From: Pseudomonas mandelii
GTDB taxonomy: Bacteria; Pseudomonadota; Gammaproteobacteria; Pseudomonadales; Pseudomonadaceae
Length of the DNA: 64,000 nt
NCBI RefSeq assembly: GCF_900106065.1
Contig: NZ_LT629796.1
Span: 2,206,001 to 2,270,000, forward strand
Reading direction: 5' to 3'
Under the pieces are notes generated by a model that worked only from the letters and a program-made list of their open reading frames with translations, was not told the DNA's origin and made no database searches. Of this stretch, positions 13,260 to 27,721 are shown in pieces (positions within the stretch are counted from its first letter, which is position 1; each line of letters starts with the position of its first letter). A program made the position numbers and the translations under genes.

Positions 13260-13600
13260 GTCCGGAATTTGCTCGATCAGCATTTATCTGTGGATTAAGC
13301 CCTGTGAGTAAGTGCCACTAAGGGCAGTTGATAACAGGGCGTGAAAACTGAAGATAACCGCCCCTGTGGATAACCATCCCTTTCATCCACAGGCTTAAAC
13401 CGGTTATCCAAGGGCCTCCTTGGTACATGACCACAGGGTTTTGAATCGCTGTACATATTGAATATAAAGGCTTGTAGCGATCTATCCACAGAAATGTGAC
13501 TCAGTAGAAATAAACATAAAAACAAAGATTTAATAAATTTCTCTCTTTTTAATTTCTATAACCCCGACTTCTCCACAGCTGGTTAAATTTTGTGCAAAGG
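13260..13600. other. Second DnaA-box/AT-rich region (mnmE-mnmG intergenic)
   Basis: This stretch of the 550-bp intergenic space has no gene but resembles an origin. A perfect DnaA box (TGTGGATAA) lies at 13365-13373. Near-matches occur around 13283, 13384, 13404 and 13482. They are followed by a strongly AT-rich run at about 13506-13562. Work on Pseudomonas has described a second autonomously replicating segment near the gidA (mnmG) gene (recalled). The mnmG promoter should also be here; TATACT at 13625-13630 is a candidate -10 element. Confidence 0.6.
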
Positions 13601-13702
13601 GTTCTTTAGGAAGGGCGAAGTCCCTATACTTGTCGACCAGGTCCAGAAACCTGAGCTCAAACTATTCCTGATTACCTAACTGAAGCAGGCACGAGGTGCG
13701 TG

Positions 13703-15601
13703 GTGGATTTCCCTTCCCGTTTTGAAGTGATCGTCATCGGCGGCGGTCATGCCGGTACCGAGGCAGCACTGGCCTCAGCACGTATGGGTGCAAAAACCCT
13801 GTTGTTGACGCATAACGTGGAAACCCTCGGTGCCATGAGTTGCAACCCCGCCATCGGTGGGATCGGTAAAAGCCATCTGGTGAAAGAAATCGATGCCCTC
13901 GGCGGCGCGATGGCCATGGCTACCGACAAAGGTGGTATTCAATTTCGCGTGTTGAACAGCCGCAAAGGTCCGGCCGTACGAGCGACTCGCGCTCAGGCAG
14001 ACCGGGTTCTGTACAAGGCCGCTGTCCGCGAAGCTTTGGAAAACCAGCCGAACCTGTGGATATTTCAACAAGCTGCTGATGACCTGATCGTCGAGCAGGA
14101 ACAAGTGCGCGGTGTTGTCACCCAGATGGGTCTGCGTTTCTTCGCCGATTCCGTGGTGTTGACCACTGGCACCTTCCTCGGTGGACTTATCCACATCGGC
14201 TTGCAGAATTACTCCGGTGGCCGTGCCGGCGATCCGCCATCGATCGCCCTGGCTCATCGTCTGCGTGAATTGCCGCTGCGAGTCGGTCGCCTGAAAACCG
14301 GTACGCCACCGCGGATCGACGGTCGTTCTGTGGATTTCTCGGTGATGACCGAGCAAGCAGGCGATACACCGATCCCGGTGATGTCGTTCATGGGGTCCAA
14401 AGAGCAACATCCGAAACAGGTGAGCTGCTGGATTACCCACACCAACGCTCGCACCCACGAAATCATTGCCGCCAACCTCGATCGTTCTCCGATGTATTCC
14501 GATGCAGGGCTGATCGAAGGCATCGGCCCGCGGTATTGCCCGTCGATCGAAGACAAGATCCACCGCTTTGCCGACAAGGAAAGCCACCAGGTCTTCATCG
14601 AGCCGGAAGGTTTGACTACGCACGAGCTGTACCCGAACGGGATATCCACATCCTTGCCGTTCGACGTGCAACTGCAGATCGTGCAATCGATCCGCGGCAT
14701 GGAAAACGCGCACATTGTTCGTCCTGGCTATGCCATCGAGTACGACTACTTCGACCCGCGTGACCTGAAGTACAGCCTCGAAACCAAAGTCATCGGCGGT
14801 CTGTTTTTCGCCGGGCAAATCAACGGCACCACTGGTTACGAAGAAGCCGGCGCCCAGGGTTTGCTGGCTGGCGCCAACGCGGCTCTGCGTGCGCAGGGCA
14901 AAGATGCCTGGTGCCCGCGTCGCGACGAGGCGTACATCGGGGTGTTGGTCGACGACCTGATTACTCTCGGTACTCAAGAGCCGTACCGGATGTTCACTTC
15001 CCGTGCCGAGTACCGCCTGATCCTGCGTGAAGACAACGCCGACCTGCGTCTGACCGAAAAAGGTCGCGAGCTGGGTCTGGTGGATGACGCGCGTTGGGCG
15101 GCCTTCTGCAAGAAACGCGAAAGCATCGACCTTGAAGAACAGCGCCTGAAAAGTACCTGGGTCCGCCCGGGCACTGAGCAGGGCGATACGATTTCCGAGA
15201 AGTTCGGTACGCCGCTGACTCACGAATACAATTTGCTCAACCTGCTGAGCCGTCCGGAAATCGACTACGCTGGTCTGATCGCCGTGACCGGTGGGGGCGC
15301 GGAAGATCCACAAGTCGCCGAGCAGGTCGAAATCAAGACCAAGTACGCCGGCTACATCGATCGCCAGCAGGATGAAATCGCTCGCCTGCGGGCCAGCGAA
15401 GATACAAAACTGCCTGTGGATATCGATTACACAAACATTTCCGGTCTCTCAAAAGAGATCCAGAGCAAGCTCGGCGCGACCCGTCCAGAGACTTTGGGCC
15501 AGGCGTCACGTATCCCGGGTGTCACGCCGGCAGCGATTTCGCTGTTGATGATTCATTTGAAAAAACGCGGCGCGGGCCGTCAGTTGGAGCAAAGCGCTTG
15601 A
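13703..15601 (+). CDS. mnmG: tRNA uridine-5-carboxymethylaminomethyl synthesis enzyme MnmG (GidA)
   Basis: FAD-dependent partner of MnmE in wobble-U34 modification. The FAD-binding Rossmann motif is [19 protein letters not shown] near the N-terminus. Further signatures are [22 protein letters not shown] and the C-terminal helical MnmE-binding region. Two tandem GTG codons are possible starts; the second (13703) has GAGG at better spacing and gives the usual MDFPSRFEV start and 632 residues. The stop overlaps the TTG start of rsmG. A DnaA box is at 14187-14195. Confidence 0.97.
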   Translation: MDFPSRFEVIVIGGGHAGTEAALASARMGAKTLLLTHNVETLGAMSCNPAIGGIGKSHLVKEIDALGGAMAMATDKGGIQFRVLNSRKGPAVRATRAQADRVLYKAAVREALENQPNLWIFQQAADDLIVEQEQVRGVVTQMGLRFFADSVVLTTGTFLGGLIHIGLQNYSGGRAGDPPSIALAHRLRELPLRVGRLKTGTPPRIDGRSVDFSVMTEQAGDTPIPVMSFMGSKEQHPKQVSCWITHTNARTHEIIAANLDRSPMYSDAGLIEGIGPRYCPSIEDKIHRFADKESHQVFIEPEGLTTHELYPNGISTSLPFDVQLQIVQSIRGMENAHIVRPGYAIEYDYFDPRDLKYSLETKVIGGLFFAGQINGTTGYEEAGAQGLLAGANAALRAQGKDAWCPRRDEAYIGVLVDDLITLGTQEPYRMFTSRAEYRLILREDNADLRLTEKGRELGLVDDARWAAFCKKRESIDLEEQRLKSTWVRPGTEQGDTISEKFGTPLTHEYNLLNLLSRPEIDYAGLIAVTGGGAEDPQVAEQVEIKTKYAGYIDRQQDEIARLRASEDTKLPVDIDYTNISGLSKEIQSKLGATRPETLGQASRIPGVTPAAISLLMIHLKKRGAGRQLEQSA

Positions 15602-16242
15602 GTTCGTTGGTCACCTCGCAACATGCCGAAGAGTTATCCACAGGCGCTCGCCAGCTCGGTGTCACGCTGACAGAAGCCCAGCATGCGCAGCTGCTGGGCT
15701 ACCTGGCCCTGTTGATCAAATGGAACAAGGCTTACAACCTGACTGCCGTGCGCGATCCGGACGAAATGGTCTCCCGTCATCTGCTCGATAGTTTGAGCGT
15801 GATGTCGTTTGTCGAGAATGGTCGCTGGCTGGACGTTGGCAGCGGCGGCGGCATGCCGGGTATTCCGTTGGCCATCCTGTTTCCAGACTCGCAAGTGACC
15901 TGTTTGGACAGCAACGGCAAGAAAACCCGCTTCCTGACCCAGGTCAAACTCGAACTCAAACTGGACAACCTGCAAGTTATCCACAGTCGTGTCGAAGCTT
16001 TCCAGCCTGCCCAGCCATTCAACGGGATCATCTCCCGGGCGTTCAGCAGCATGGAAAACTTCAGCAACTGGACTCGCCACTTGGGCGATGCCGATACACG
16101 CTGGCTGGCAATGAAGGGCGTTCATCCGGCTGATGAGCTGGTAGCATTGCCGGCAGACTTCCACCTCGATAGCGAACACGCCCTGGCCGTACCTGGTTGC
16201 CAAGGCCAACGCCATCTGCTGATACTGCGCCGCACGGCATGA
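15598..16242 (+). CDS. rsmG: 16S rRNA (guanine-527-N7)-methyltransferase RsmG (GidB)
   Basis: SAM-dependent methyltransferase of 214 residues that methylates G527 of 16S rRNA, the modification whose loss gives low-level streptomycin resistance. The SAM site is [19 protein letters not shown] (about residues 77-95). The start TTG overlaps the mnmG stop (TTGA), implying translational coupling. Two perfect DnaA boxes lie within the gene (15634-15642 and 15977-15985). Confidence 0.95.
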   Translation: MSSLVTSQHAEELSTGARQLGVTLTEAQHAQLLGYLALLIKWNKAYNLTAVRDPDEMVSRHLLDSLSVMSFVENGRWLDVGSGGGMPGIPLAILFPDSQVTCLDSNGKKTRFLTQVKLELKLDNLQVIHSRVEAFQPAQPFNGIISRAFSSMENFSNWTRHLGDADTRWLAMKGVHPADELVALPADFHLDSEHALAVPGCQGQRHLLILRRTA

Positions 16243-16260
16243 TTGGGAACACAAGCAAGA

Positions 16261-17058
16261 ATGGCTAAGGTATTCGCGATAGCGAACCAGAAAGGTGGTG
16301 TGGGTAAAACCACCACCTGCATCAACCTCGCAGCTTCCCTGGTCGCTACCAAGCGCCGGGTGCTGTTGATCGATCTCGATCCACAGGGCAACGCCACCAT
16401 GGGTAGCGGTGTGGATAAACACGGGCTGGAAAACTCGGTCTACGACCTGCTGATCGGCGAGTGTGACCTGGCTGAGGCCATGCACTACTCCGAGCACGGC
16501 GGATACCAGCTGTTGCCGGCCAACCGTGACCTGACTGCAGCCGAAGTGGTTCTGCTGGAAATGCAGATGAAGGAAAGTCGCCTGCGCAGTGCGTTGGCGC
16601 CGATCCGTGAAAACTACGATTACATTTTGATCGACTGCCCGCCGTCGTTGTCGATGCTGACGCTGAACGCGTTGGTTGCGGCTGACGGGGTAATTATCCC
16701 CATGCAGTGCGAGTACTTCGCGCTCGAAGGTTTGAGCGACCTTGTGGATAACATCAAGCGCATCGCTGAATTGCTCAACCCGAATCTGAAAGTCGAAGGC
16801 CTGTTGCGGACCATGTATGACCCGCGCCTGAGCCTGATGAACGATGTATCGGCGCAGCTCAAGGAGCACTTCGGCGAGCAGCTGTACGACACCGTCATCC
16901 CGCGCAACATCCGTCTGGCCGAAGCACCTAGCTATGGCATGCCGGCGCTGGCCTACGACAAAGCATCGCGTGGCGCTATCGCCTATCTGGCATTGGCCGG
17001 CGAGCTTGTTCGTCGTCAACGCAAAAACTCACGCACCGCCGCCGCTCAGGCAACTTAA
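16261..17058 (+). CDS. parA: Chromosome partitioning ATPase ParA (Soj)
   Basis: Walker-type ATPase that forms a dynamic gradient on the nucleoid and moves ParB-parS complexes apart. The start ATG at 16261 gives MAKVFAIANQKGGVGKTTT, with the deviant Walker A carrying the signature lysine. DLDPQGNATMGSG and DCPPSLSMLTLNAL follow. Length is 265 residues. parB follows 9 bp later. DnaA boxes are within the gene at 16410-16418 and 16743-16751. Confidence 0.96.
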   Translation: MAKVFAIANQKGGVGKTTTCINLAASLVATKRRVLLIDLDPQGNATMGSGVDKHGLENSVYDLLIGECDLAEAMHYSEHGGYQLLPANRDLTAAEVVLLEMQMKESRLRSALAPIRENYDYILIDCPPSLSMLTLNALVAADGVIIPMQCEYFALEGLSDLVDNIKRIAELLNPNLKVEGLLRTMYDPRLSLMNDVSAQLKEHFGEQLYDTVIPRNIRLAEAPSYGMPALAYDKASRGAIAYLALAGELVRRQRKNSRTAAAQAT

Positions 17059-17067
17059 GGAATCCCC

Positions 17068-17940
17068 ATGGCCGTCAAGAAACGAGGTCTCGGACGTGGA
17101 CTGGATGCACTGCTGAGTGGTCCGACTGTCAGCTCGCTGGAAGAACAAGCGGTCCAGGCCGATCAGCGTGAGCTGCAGCACCTGCCCCTGGACTTGATCC
17201 AGCGCGGCAAGTACCAGCCGCGTCGGGACATGGATCCTCAGGCGCTGGAAGAACTGGCGCAGTCGATCAAGGCCCAGGGCGTGATGCAGCCGATCGTGGT
17301 GCGTCCGATTGGCAGCGGTCGATTTGAAATCATCGCCGGTGAACGCCGCTGGCGCGCCAGCCAGCAGGCTGGCCAGGAAACCATCCCGGCGATGGTTCGC
17401 GATGTGCCGGATGAAACCGCGATCGCCATGGCGCTGATCGAGAACATCCAGCGCGAAGACCTCAATCCCATCGAAGAAGCCGTGGCCTTGCAGCGTTTGC
17501 AGCAGGAATTCCAGCTGACTCAGCAGCAAGTCGCCGAAGCCGTGGGCAAATCCCGCGTGACCGTGGCCAACCTGCTACGCTTGATCGCGTTGCCGGAAGT
17601 TATCAAAACCATGCTGTCGCACGGCGACCTGGAAATGGGTCATGCGCGTGCTTTGCTCGGTTTACCGGAGAATCAACAGGTTGAAGGGGCGCGACATGTT
17701 GTCGCACGAGGGCTGACGGTGCGCCAAACCGAGGCACTGGTTCGCCAGTGGTTGAGTGGCAAACAGGAGCCTGCTGAACCGGTTAAACAGGACCCTGATA
17801 TCGCCCGACTCGAGCAGCGCCTGGCTGAACGCCTAGGCTCTGCGGTGCAGATCCGCCACGGAAAGAAGGGGAAAGGGCAGTTGGTTATTGGTTACAACTC
17901 CCTCGATGAGCTTCAAGGTGTGCTCGCGCACATTCGTTGA
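17068..17940 (+). CDS. parB: Chromosome partitioning protein ParB (Spo0J)
   Basis: CTP-dependent DNA clamp that loads at parS sites (4907 and 5537 in this window). The 290-residue protein shows the N-terminal ParA-interacting basic tail (KKRGLGRGLDALLSG), the CTP-binding domain with GERRWRASQ, and the helix-turn-helix QQQVAEAVGKSRVTVANLLR (about residues 150-170). The C-terminal dimerisation domain is also present. AAGGA precedes the ATG. Confidence 0.97.
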   Translation: MAVKKRGLGRGLDALLSGPTVSSLEEQAVQADQRELQHLPLDLIQRGKYQPRRDMDPQALEELAQSIKAQGVMQPIVVRPIGSGRFEIIAGERRWRASQQAGQETIPAMVRDVPDETAIAMALIENIQREDLNPIEEAVALQRLQQEFQLTQQQVAEAVGKSRVTVANLLRLIALPEVIKTMLSHGDLEMGHARALLGLPENQQVEGARHVVARGLTVRQTEALVRQWLSGKQEPAEPVKQDPDIARLEQRLAERLGSAVQIRHGKKGKGQLVIGYNSLDELQGVLAHIR

Positions 17941-17985
17941 AACATTTCCTCATGTAGCGTGCAGTCGGAAATCACTACCTGACGG

Positions 17986-18014
17986 TTGAATAGGGGCAGA
18001 ACCGCCCCTATACT
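17986..18014 (+). promoter_or_regulatory. Sigma70-type promoter of the atp operon
   Basis: TTGAAT (17986-17991) and TATACT (18009-18014) are separated by exactly 17 bp, about 75 bp upstream of atpI. The spacer contains an inverted repeat (TAGGGGC and GCCCCTA) that may also act as the parB terminator hairpin. Confidence 0.75.
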
Positions 18015-18088
18015 CTGCGCGCATTTTGTCGGCACAAATTATGCCAAGTTATTGAATTCTGGCAGCCGACCATTGGGGAGTAATTGTG

Positions 18089-19382
<1,294 letters not shown>

Positions 19383-19500
19383 GACCAGTCTCGACTAGTC
19401 TGATGTCCCATCCGGTCAAACGGGTGGGGGCCCGAACAGGGCTATGAAACGATTTGTTTTACCGCTTTAAAATCTAAAAAACCTAAACCATACGACGTAA

Positions 19501-19773
<273 letters not shown>

Positions 19774-19829
19774 TTACTCGAACCTTCGAGTAATTGGTGT
19801 GATGTGCAACGAACGAGCGAGGTGTTGGC

Positions 19830-20300
19830 GTGAACATTAATGCAACCCTGATTGGCCAGTCCGTTGCGTTCTTCATTTTTGTACTGTTTTGCATGAAGTT
19901 CGTGTGGCCTCCGGTCATCGCGGCTTTGCACGAACGTCAGAAGAAGATCGCGGATGGACTGGACGCTGCCGCCCGAGCAGCTCGCGACCTGGAGCTGGCC
20001 CAAGATAAAGCGGGTCAGCAACTGCGCGAAGCAAAAGCTCAGGCAGCCGAAATCATTGAGCAAGCCAAGAAACGCGGTAACCAGATCGTTGAAGAGGCTG
20101 TTGAAAAAGCCCGTATCGACGCTGACCGTGTGAAGGTTCAGGCTCAGGCCGAGATCGAGCAGGAACTGAACAGTGTCAAAGACGCGCTGCGTGCCCAATT
20201 GGGTAGCCTGGCAGTCTCTGGCGCCGAGAAGATCCTGGGTTCCACAATCGATCAAAACGCGCACGCGGAGCTGGTAAACAAACTGGCTGCTGAAATTTAA
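19830..20300 (+). CDS. atpF: ATP synthase F0 subunit b
   Basis: Peripheral stalk subunit of 156 residues with one N-terminal membrane helix (about residues 8-26) followed by a long charged coiled coil rich in Ala, Glu, Lys and Arg. It starts from a GTG (19830) giving [18 protein letters not shown]. It lies 12 bp before atpH. Confidence 0.96.
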   Translation: MNINATLIGQSVAFFIFVLFCMKFVWPPVIAALHERQKKIADGLDAAARAARDLELAQDKAGQQLREAKAQAAEIIEQAKKRGNQIVEEAVEKARIDADRVKVQAQAEIEQELNSVKDALRAQLGSLAVSGAEKILGSTIDQNAHAELVNKLAAEI

Positions 20301-20312
20301 GCGAGGGCGATC

Positions 20313-20849
20313 ATGGCAGAATTGACCACGTTGGCCCGACCTTACGCTAAGGCAGCCTTCGAGCACGCCCAGGCCCACCAGCAACTGGCCTCTTGGTCAG
20401 CCATGCTCGGCCTGGCTGCAGCAGTGTCGCAAGACGGCACTATGCAGCGCGTGCTCAAGGCCCCGCGACTGACGAGCGCAAACAAGGCCGCCACGTTTAT
20501 TGACGTGTGCGGCGACAAGTTTGATGCCAAGGCACAGAACTTCATTCACGTCGTTGCCGAAAACGACCGTCTCCCGCTTTTGCCGGAGATATCCGCTCTG
20601 TTCGACCTGTACAAGGCTGAACAAGAGAAGTCGGTAGACGTTGAAGTGACCAGTGCTTTTGCATTGAACCAAGAACAGCAAGACAAACTCGCCAAGGTTC
20701 TCAGTGCACGACTCAACCGGGAAGTGCGCCTGCAAGTCGAGGAAGACAAATCCCTTATTGGGGGCATTGTCATCCGCGCCGGCGACCTGGTTATCGATGG
20801 CTCGGTTCGCGGCAAACTCGCGAGCCTTGCCGAAGCATTGAAATCTTGA
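20313..20849 (+). CDS. atpH: ATP synthase F1 subunit delta
   Basis: A 178-residue stator protein linking the b-dimer to the F1 head. N-terminal [14 protein letters not shown] and C-terminal [25 protein letters not shown] are family signatures. It lies between atpF and atpA in standard order. Confidence 0.96.
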   Translation: MAELTTLARPYAKAAFEHAQAHQQLASWSAMLGLAAAVSQDGTMQRVLKAPRLTSANKAATFIDVCGDKFDAKAQNFIHVVAENDRLPLLPEISALFDLYKAEQEKSVDVEVTSAFALNQEQQDKLAKVLSARLNREVRLQVEEDKSLIGGIVIRAGDLVIDGSVRGKLASLAEALKS

Positions 20850-20870
20850 GTTTGAAGGGGCAGCAGAGCA

Positions 20871-22415
20871 ATGCAGCAACTCAATCCTTCCGAAATAAGT
20901 GAAATTATCAAGGGCCGCATCGACAAGCTCGATGTGACCTCCCAAGCCCGTAACGAAGGCACTGTCGTCAGCGTATCTGACGGTATCGTGCGGATTCACG
21001 GTCTGGCCGATGTCATGTACGGCGAGATGATCGAGTTTCCGGGCGGCGTCTTCGGTATGGCTCTCAACCTGGAGCAAGACTCCGTAGGTGCCGTTGTATT
21101 GGGCTCCTATCAGTCTCTGGCTGAAGGCATGAGCGCCAAGTGCACCGGCCGTATCCTCGAAGTTCCGGTTGGTAAGGAACTGCTGGGTCGCGTAGTCGAC
21201 GCACTGGGTAACCCAGTTGACGGCAAAGGTCCGCTGAACAACACCGAGACCGATGCGGTCGAGAAAGTTGCTCCAGGCGTGATCTGGCGTAAGTCGGTAG
21301 ACCAGCCTGTACAGACTGGCTACAAGGCTGTCGATGCCATGATTCCTGTCGGCCGTGGCCAGCGTGAGCTGATCATCGGTGACCGTCAGATCGGTAAAAC
21401 CGCTCTGGCGATCGACGCGATCATCAACCAGAAAGACAGCGGCATTTTCTGCGTCTACGTCGCGATCGGTCAGAAGCAATCGACCATCGCCAACGTGGTT
21501 CGCAAGCTGGAAGAAAACGGCGCACTGGCTAACACCATCGTCGTGGCAGCGAGCGCTTCGGAATCTGCAGCACTGCAATTCCTGGCACCGTACTCCGGTT
21601 GCACCATGGGTGAATTCTTCCGCGACCGCGGTGAAGACGCGCTGATCGTTTATGACGATCTGTCCAAGCAAGCAGTGGCTTATCGCCAGATCTCCCTGCT
21701 GCTGCGCCGTCCACCAGGCCGTGAAGCTTACCCAGGCGACGTGTTCTATCTCCACTCCCGTCTGCTGGAGCGCGCATCCCGCGTTTCGGAAGAGTACGTA
21801 GAGAAGTTCACCAACGGCGCAGTGACCGGCAAAACCGGTTCCCTGACCGCACTGCCGATCATCGAAACCCAGGCTGGCGACGTTTCCGCGTTCGTTCCGA
21901 CCAACGTGATTTCCATCACCGACGGTCAGATCTTCCTGGAATCGGCCATGTTCAACTCCGGGATCCGTCCTGCTGTGAACGCCGGTGTTTCGGTATCCCG
22001 TGTGGGTGGTGCCGCTCAGACCAAGATCATCAAGAAGCTCTCCGGTGGTATCCGTACCGCTCTGGCTCAGTACCGTGAACTGGCGGCATTCGCCCAGTTC
22101 GCTTCTGACCTGGACGAAGCGACCCGTAAGCAACTTGAGCATGGTCAGCGCGTTACCGAGCTGATGAAGCAGAAGCAATACGCACCAATGTCGATCGCTG
22201 ACATGGCGCTGTCGCTGTATGCCGCTGAGCGTGGGTTCCTGACTGACGTCGAAATCGCCAAGGTCGGCAGCTTTGAACAAGCGCTGATTGCTTTCTTCAA
22301 CCGCGATCACGCCGATTTGATGGCGAAGATCAACGTGAAGGGTGACTTCAATGACGAAATCGACGCTGGCATGAAAGCCGGTATCGAGAAGTTCAAGGCC
22401 ACCCAAACCTGGTAA
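20871..22415 (+). CDS. atpA: ATP synthase F1 subunit alpha
   Basis: Non-catalytic nucleotide-binding subunit of the F1 hexamer, 514 residues. P-loop [10 protein letters not shown] (about residues 170-179) and the alpha/beta signature [14 protein letters not shown] are present. Its strong codon bias leaves a long antisense open frame (20397-22478), which is not a gene. Confidence 0.98.
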   Translation: MQQLNPSEISEIIKGRIDKLDVTSQARNEGTVVSVSDGIVRIHGLADVMYGEMIEFPGGVFGMALNLEQDSVGAVVLGSYQSLAEGMSAKCTGRILEVPVGKELLGRVVDALGNPVDGKGPLNNTETDAVEKVAPGVIWRKSVDQPVQTGYKAVDAMIPVGRGQRELIIGDRQIGKTALAIDAIINQKDSGIFCVYVAIGQKQSTIANVVRKLEENGALANTIVVAASASESAALQFLAPYSGCTMGEFFRDRGEDALIVYDDLSKQAVAYRQISLLLRRPPGREAYPGDVFYLHSRLLERASRVSEEYVEKFTNGAVTGKTGSLTALPIIETQAGDVSAFVPTNVISITDGQIFLESAMFNSGIRPAVNAGVSVSRVGGAAQTKIIKKLSGGIRTALAQYRELAAFAQFASDLDEATRKQLEHGQRVTELMKQKQYAPMSIADMALSLYAAERGFLTDVEIAKVGSFEQALIAFFNRDHADLMAKINVKGDFNDEIDAGMKAGIEKFKATQTW

Positions 22416-22465
22416 GCCGCAGCGGGAGCCGCAAGGCTCCCGCTTGCTAACCTGATAGGTGTTAC

Positions 22466-23326
22466 ATGGCAGGCGCAAAAGAGATTCGCAGTAAGATTGC
22501 GAGCATCAAAAGCACGCAAAAGATTACCAGCGCCATGGAAAAAGTGGCGGTCAGTAAAATGCGCAAGGCACAAATGCGCATGGCTGCTAGCCGTCCTTAT
22601 GCGGAGCGCATCCGCCAGGTTATTGGCCATCTGGCCAACGCCAACCCGGAATATCGCCACCCATTCATGCTCGACCGTGAAGTAAAGCGCGTCGGTTATG
22701 TCGTGGTGAGCAGTGACCGTGGTCTGTGTGGTGGCTTGAACACCAACCTGTTCAAGGCTTTGGTCAAGGACATGGCGGTAAACCGCGAAAACGGCGTCGA
22801 GATTGATCTGTGTGTTGTTGGTAGCAAGGGTGCGGCTTTCTTCCGCAACTTCGGCGGTAACGTCGTAGCAGCTATCAGCCACCTGGGTGAAGAGCCGTCG
22901 ATCAATGACCTGATCGGCAGCGTCAAGGTGATGCTGGATGCCTACCTGGACGGCCGTATTGACCGCCTGTCCGTGGTGTCCAACAAATTCGTTAACACCA
23001 TGACGCAATCGCCTACCGTGGAGCAGTTGATTCCGCTGGTGGCAACCCCGGATCAGGAACTCAAGCACCACTGGGATTATCTGTACGAACCGGACGCCAA
23101 AGAGCTGCTTGACGGCTTGATGGTCCGTTACGTGGAGTCGCAGGTCTACCAGGCGGTGGTCGAGAACAACGCGGCTGAACAAGCTGCGCGGATGATCGCG
23201 ATGAAGAACGCTACCGACAACGCCGGTGATTTGATCAGCGATTTGCAGCTGGTCTACAACAAGGCGCGTCAGGCTGCGATCACCCAAGAGATCTCGGAAA
23301 TCGTCGGCGGCGCTGCCGCGGTTTAA
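22466..23326 (+). CDS. atpG: ATP synthase F1 subunit gamma
   Basis: The 286-residue central rotor shaft. The N-terminal coiled coil [20 protein letters not shown] and C-terminal [19 protein letters not shown] are diagnostic, with [11 protein letters not shown] in the globular part. It lies between atpA and atpD. Confidence 0.97.
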   Translation: MAGAKEIRSKIASIKSTQKITSAMEKVAVSKMRKAQMRMAASRPYAERIRQVIGHLANANPEYRHPFMLDREVKRVGYVVVSSDRGLCGGLNTNLFKALVKDMAVNRENGVEIDLCVVGSKGAAFFRNFGGNVVAAISHLGEEPSINDLIGSVKVMLDAYLDGRIDRLSVVSNKFVNTMTQSPTVEQLIPLVATPDQELKHHWDYLYEPDAKELLDGLMVRYVESQVYQAVVENNAAEQAARMIAMKNATDNAGDLISDLQLVYNKARQAAITQEISEIVGGAAAV

Positions 23327-24733
<1,407 letters not shown>

Positions 24734-24778
24734 TCCCGGCGCCCGGCAACGGGCGCTAATTTAGGTTGAGGCAATCAG

Positions 24779-25204
24779 ATGGCTATGACAGTCCATTGCG
24801 ATATCGTCAGCGCGGAAGGGGAAATCTTTTCCGGCCTGGTCGAGATGGTGGTTGCGCACGGTGCACTGGGTGATCTTGGTATCGCCTTGGGTCACGCGCC
24901 GCTGATCACTAATCTCAAGCCGGGTCCGATCCGCCTGATCAAGCAGGGCGGGGAAGAGGAGGTGTATTACATCTCCGGTGGTTTCCTCGAGGTTCAGCCG
25001 AACATGGTCAAGGTTCTTGCCGACACCGTGCAACGTGCTGCCGACCTGGACGAAGCCTCCGCTCAGGAAGCCGTTAAGGCTGCCGAGAAGGCCTTGCATG
25101 AGCGGGGCGCGGAATTCGATTACGGTTCTGCTGCCGCACGTCTGGCCGAGGCCGCAGCTCAGCTGCGCACCGTCCAGCAGATCCGCAAGAAGTTTGGCCA
25201 CTAA
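24779..25204 (+). CDS. atpC: ATP synthase F1 subunit epsilon
   Basis: A 141-residue regulatory subunit bound to gamma. The N-terminal beta-sandwich includes [19 protein letters not shown] and [14 protein letters not shown]; the two C-terminal helices follow. It is the last gene of the atp operon, with an intrinsic terminator about 30 bp downstream. Confidence 0.97.
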   Translation: MAMTVHCDIVSAEGEIFSGLVEMVVAHGALGDLGIALGHAPLITNLKPGPIRLIKQGGEEEVYYISGGFLEVQPNMVKVLADTVQRAADLDEASAQEAVKAAEKALHERGAEFDYGSAAARLAEAAAQLRTVQQIRKKFGH

Positions 25205-25231
25205 TAGGCCATTGCTTGTTGCGCGATTGAT

Positions 25232-25264
25232 TAAAAAGGGTAGCCTCGGCTACCCTTTTTTCTT
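25232..25264 (+). terminator. Terminator of the atp operon
   Basis: AAGGGTAGCC, a TCG loop and GGCTACCCTT form a strong hairpin ending in a run of T, just after atpC. Confidence 0.93.
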
Positions 25265-25320
25265 TTCCGTTTTTCATAACCTGGTCGCAGCCGCTGACCA
25301 CCCAGGATTGGTAGCCAGTC

Positions 25321-26688
25321 ATGTCTCTTGAAATCGTTATTCTCGCTGCCGGCCAAGGCACTCGCATGCGTTCGGCGTTGCCGAAAGTTCTGCACCCGAT
25401 CGCCGGCAACTCGATGCTTGGCCATGTTATCCACAGCGCCCGGCAACTTGATCCACAGCGCATCCACGTGGTGATTGGCCATGGCGCCGAAGCGGTGCGC
25501 GAGCGTCTGGCGGCGGATGATCTGAATTTCGTCCTGCAGGACCAACAGCTGGGTACCGGCCATGCGGTGGCTCAGGCCGTGCCGTTCATCGAGTCCGACA
25601 CCGTACTGATCCTGTACGGTGACGTTCCGCTGATCGAAGTTGAAACCTTGCAACGTTTGCTCAAGAAAGTGGCCCCGCAGCAACTGGGCTTGCTCACCGT
25701 CGAGCTGGATGACCCGACCGGTTATGGCCGCATCGTCCGCGATGCCGCCGGCAAGGTCACGGCCATCGTTGAGCAGAAAGACGCCAACGAGTCCGAGCGC
25801 GCAATCACCGAAGGCAACACCGGCATTCTGGCCCTGCCTTTCGCACAGCTGGGTGGATGGATGAGCCGTCTCTCCAACAACAATGCCCAAGGCGAGTATT
25901 ACCTGACGGACGTGATCGCAATGGCAGTCAGCGATGGTCTGGTGGTGGCCACTGAGCATCCCCATGACGCCATGGAAGTGCAGGGCGCCAACGACCGCAA
26001 GCAGCTCGCCGAACTCGAGCGTCATTATCAGTTGCGCGCCGGTCGCCGCTTGATGGCTCAAGGCGTGACCCTGCGTGACCCGGCCCGTTTCGATGTACGC
26101 GGTGAAGTCACCGTCGGCCGAGACGTGCTGATCGATATCAACGTGATCCTTGAAGGCAAGGTCGTCATTGAAGATGACGTGGTGATCGGCCCGAACTGTG
26201 TGATCAAGGACAGCACCCTGCGCAAAGGCGTGGTGATCAAAGCCAACAGCCATATCGAAGGTGCGATCCTGGGCGAAGGCAGCGATGCCGGTCCATTCGC
26301 ACGTCTGCGTCCGGGTACGGTGCTTGAAGCTCGCGCGCATGTGGGTAACTTTGTCGAACTGAAAAACGCCCACCTGGGTGAAGGCGCCAAGGCCGGTCAT
26401 TTGACCTACCTGGGCGATGCCGAGATCGGTGCGCGCACCAACATTGGCGCGGGCACCATCACGTGCAACTACGATGGCGCCAACAAGTGGAAAACCGTCT
26501 TGGGTGAAGACGTGTTCATCGGTTCCAACAACTCGTTGGTGGCGCCTGTGGATATCTCTTCCGGTGCGACGACGGCGGCCGGTTCAACCATCACGCAGAA
26601 TGTGGATAACGCGCAGTTGGCTGTGGGGCGGGCACGTCAGAAGAACATCGATGGCTGGAAACGGCCGGTGAAGATCAAAAAGAGCTGA
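25321..26688 (+). CDS. glmU: Bifunctional UDP-GlcNAc pyrophosphorylase / GlcN-1-P acetyltransferase
   Basis: Makes UDP-N-acetylglucosamine for peptidoglycan and LPS. The N-terminal uridyltransferase domain has [20 protein letters not shown]. The C-terminal left-handed beta-helix (from about residue 250) has the hexapeptide pattern and [20 protein letters not shown] near the acetyl-CoA site. Length is 455 residues. It is grouped with glmS, the enzyme two steps earlier. DnaA boxes lie within the gene (25427-25435, 26601-26609) and just after it (26690-26698). Confidence 0.97.
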   Translation: MSLEIVILAAGQGTRMRSALPKVLHPIAGNSMLGHVIHSARQLDPQRIHVVIGHGAEAVRERLAADDLNFVLQDQQLGTGHAVAQAVPFIESDTVLILYGDVPLIEVETLQRLLKKVAPQQLGLLTVELDDPTGYGRIVRDAAGKVTAIVEQKDANESERAITEGNTGILALPFAQLGGWMSRLSNNNAQGEYYLTDVIAMAVSDGLVVATEHPHDAMEVQGANDRKQLAELERHYQLRAGRRLMAQGVTLRDPARFDVRGEVTVGRDVLIDINVILEGKVVIEDDVVIGPNCVIKDSTLRKGVVIKANSHIEGAILGEGSDAGPFARLRPGTVLEARAHVGNFVELKNAHLGEGAKAGHLTYLGDAEIGARTNIGAGTITCNYDGANKWKTVLGEDVFIGSNNSLVAPVDISSGATTAAGSTITQNVDNAQLAVGRARQKNIDGWKRPVKIKKS

Positions 26689-26724
26689 GTTATCCACAGT
26701 GCGTTGCGGCGGTTTTGAGATTGC

Positions 26725-26844
26725 CTTCGCGGGCAAGTCGGATCGCCGCCCACTCGCTCCTGAAGGATCCATGTCGTTAACAAATTTTGTGAACGACTCT
26801 GGCCCTTAGGAGCGAGCGGGCGGCGATCCGACTTGCCCGCGAAG
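26725..26844. repeat. REP-type inverted repeat pair (REPIN-like)
   Basis: Two nearly identical arms of about 40 bp in inverted orientation (26725-26765 and 26804-26844) share the start CTTCGCGGGCAAGTCGGATC and a GCTCGCTCCT end. They are separated by about 38 bp. This matches the repetitive extragenic palindromes common in P. fluorescens/putida genomes. The hairpin may also end glmU transcription. Confidence 0.85.
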
Positions 26845-26943
26845 CTTTTATCCACAGATAATTTTTCTAGCGCAGACTTGACGAAGTTTCGCCAATAGGT
26901 TTTGATTGCTTCCGTTATCTTTCGAATCGAAACTTACTCGCTC

Positions 26944-27720
26944 ATGTCGAAACGCAATACACCCCAACGCCGCCACAACATTCTCGCCTTGCTCAATGAA
27001 CAGGGCGAAGTCAGTGTGGACGAGCTGGCCAAGCGCTTCGAAACTTCAGAAGTTACGGTTCGCAAGGATTTGGCCGCACTTGAAAGTAATGGTCTGCTGC
27101 TACGCCGTTACGGCGGAGCGATCACCATGCCTCAGGAGCTGGTAGCCGACATCGGTCAACCGGTTTCCAAATACAAGCAAGCCATCGCCCGCGCTGCTGT
27201 TACGCGGATTCGTGAGCATGCTCGGATCATCATCGACAGCGGCAGCACCACCGCCGCGATGATCCCGGAACTCGGCCAACAGCCGGGCTTGGTGGTGATG
27301 ACCAACTCCTTGCACGTTGCCAATGCGTTGAGCGAACTCGAACACGAGCCGGTGCTGTTGATGACCGGTGGCACTTGGGACCCGCATTCCGAGTCCTTTC
27401 AAGGCCAGGTCGCCGAGCAAGTACTACGCTCTTACGACTTCGATCAGTTGTTCATCGGTGCCGATGGCATAGACCTGGTTCGCGGTACCACCACCTTCAA
27501 TGAATTGCTGGGTCTGAGCCGGGTCATGGCTGACGTCGCCCGTGAAGTGATCGTGATGGTGGAGGCCGACAAGATCGGCCGCAAGATTCCTAATCTGGAG
27601 CTGCCCTGGAGCAGCGTCCATACCCTCATTACCGATGAACGCCTGCCACTAGCGGCACGCGATCAGATTCAGGCCCGCGGCATCAATTTAATTTGCGCGG
27701 CTGTCAGTCAGGAGAAATAG
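26944..27720 (+). CDS. DeoR-family transcriptional regulator beside glmS
   Basis: A 258-residue regulator with an N-terminal DeoR helix-turn-helix ([20 protein letters not shown] ... [16 protein letters not shown]) and a C-terminal sugar-phosphate-sensing domain ([39 protein letters not shown]). The ATG at 26944 ([10 protein letters not shown]) is preferred over upstream codons because it matches family length. It lies 1 bp before glmS, so it is probably cotranscribed, and likely controls amino-sugar synthesis. The ligand is not known. Confidence 0.92.
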   Translation: MSKRNTPQRRHNILALLNEQGEVSVDELAKRFETSEVTVRKDLAALESNGLLLRRYGGAITMPQELVADIGQPVSKYKQAIARAAVTRIREHARIIIDSGSTTAAMIPELGQQPGLVVMTNSLHVANALSELEHEPVLLMTGGTWDPHSESFQGQVAEQVLRSYDFDQLFIGADGIDLVRGTTTFNELLGLSRVMADVAREVIVMVEADKIGRKIPNLELPWSSVHTLITDERLPLAARDQIQARGINLICAAVSQEK

Positions 27721-27721
27721 C

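Noticed and set aside
20397-22478. 693-codon minus-strand open frame opposite atpH-atpA
   Set aside because: It is antisense to highly conserved ATP synthase genes and arises from their codon bias; no family resemblance.
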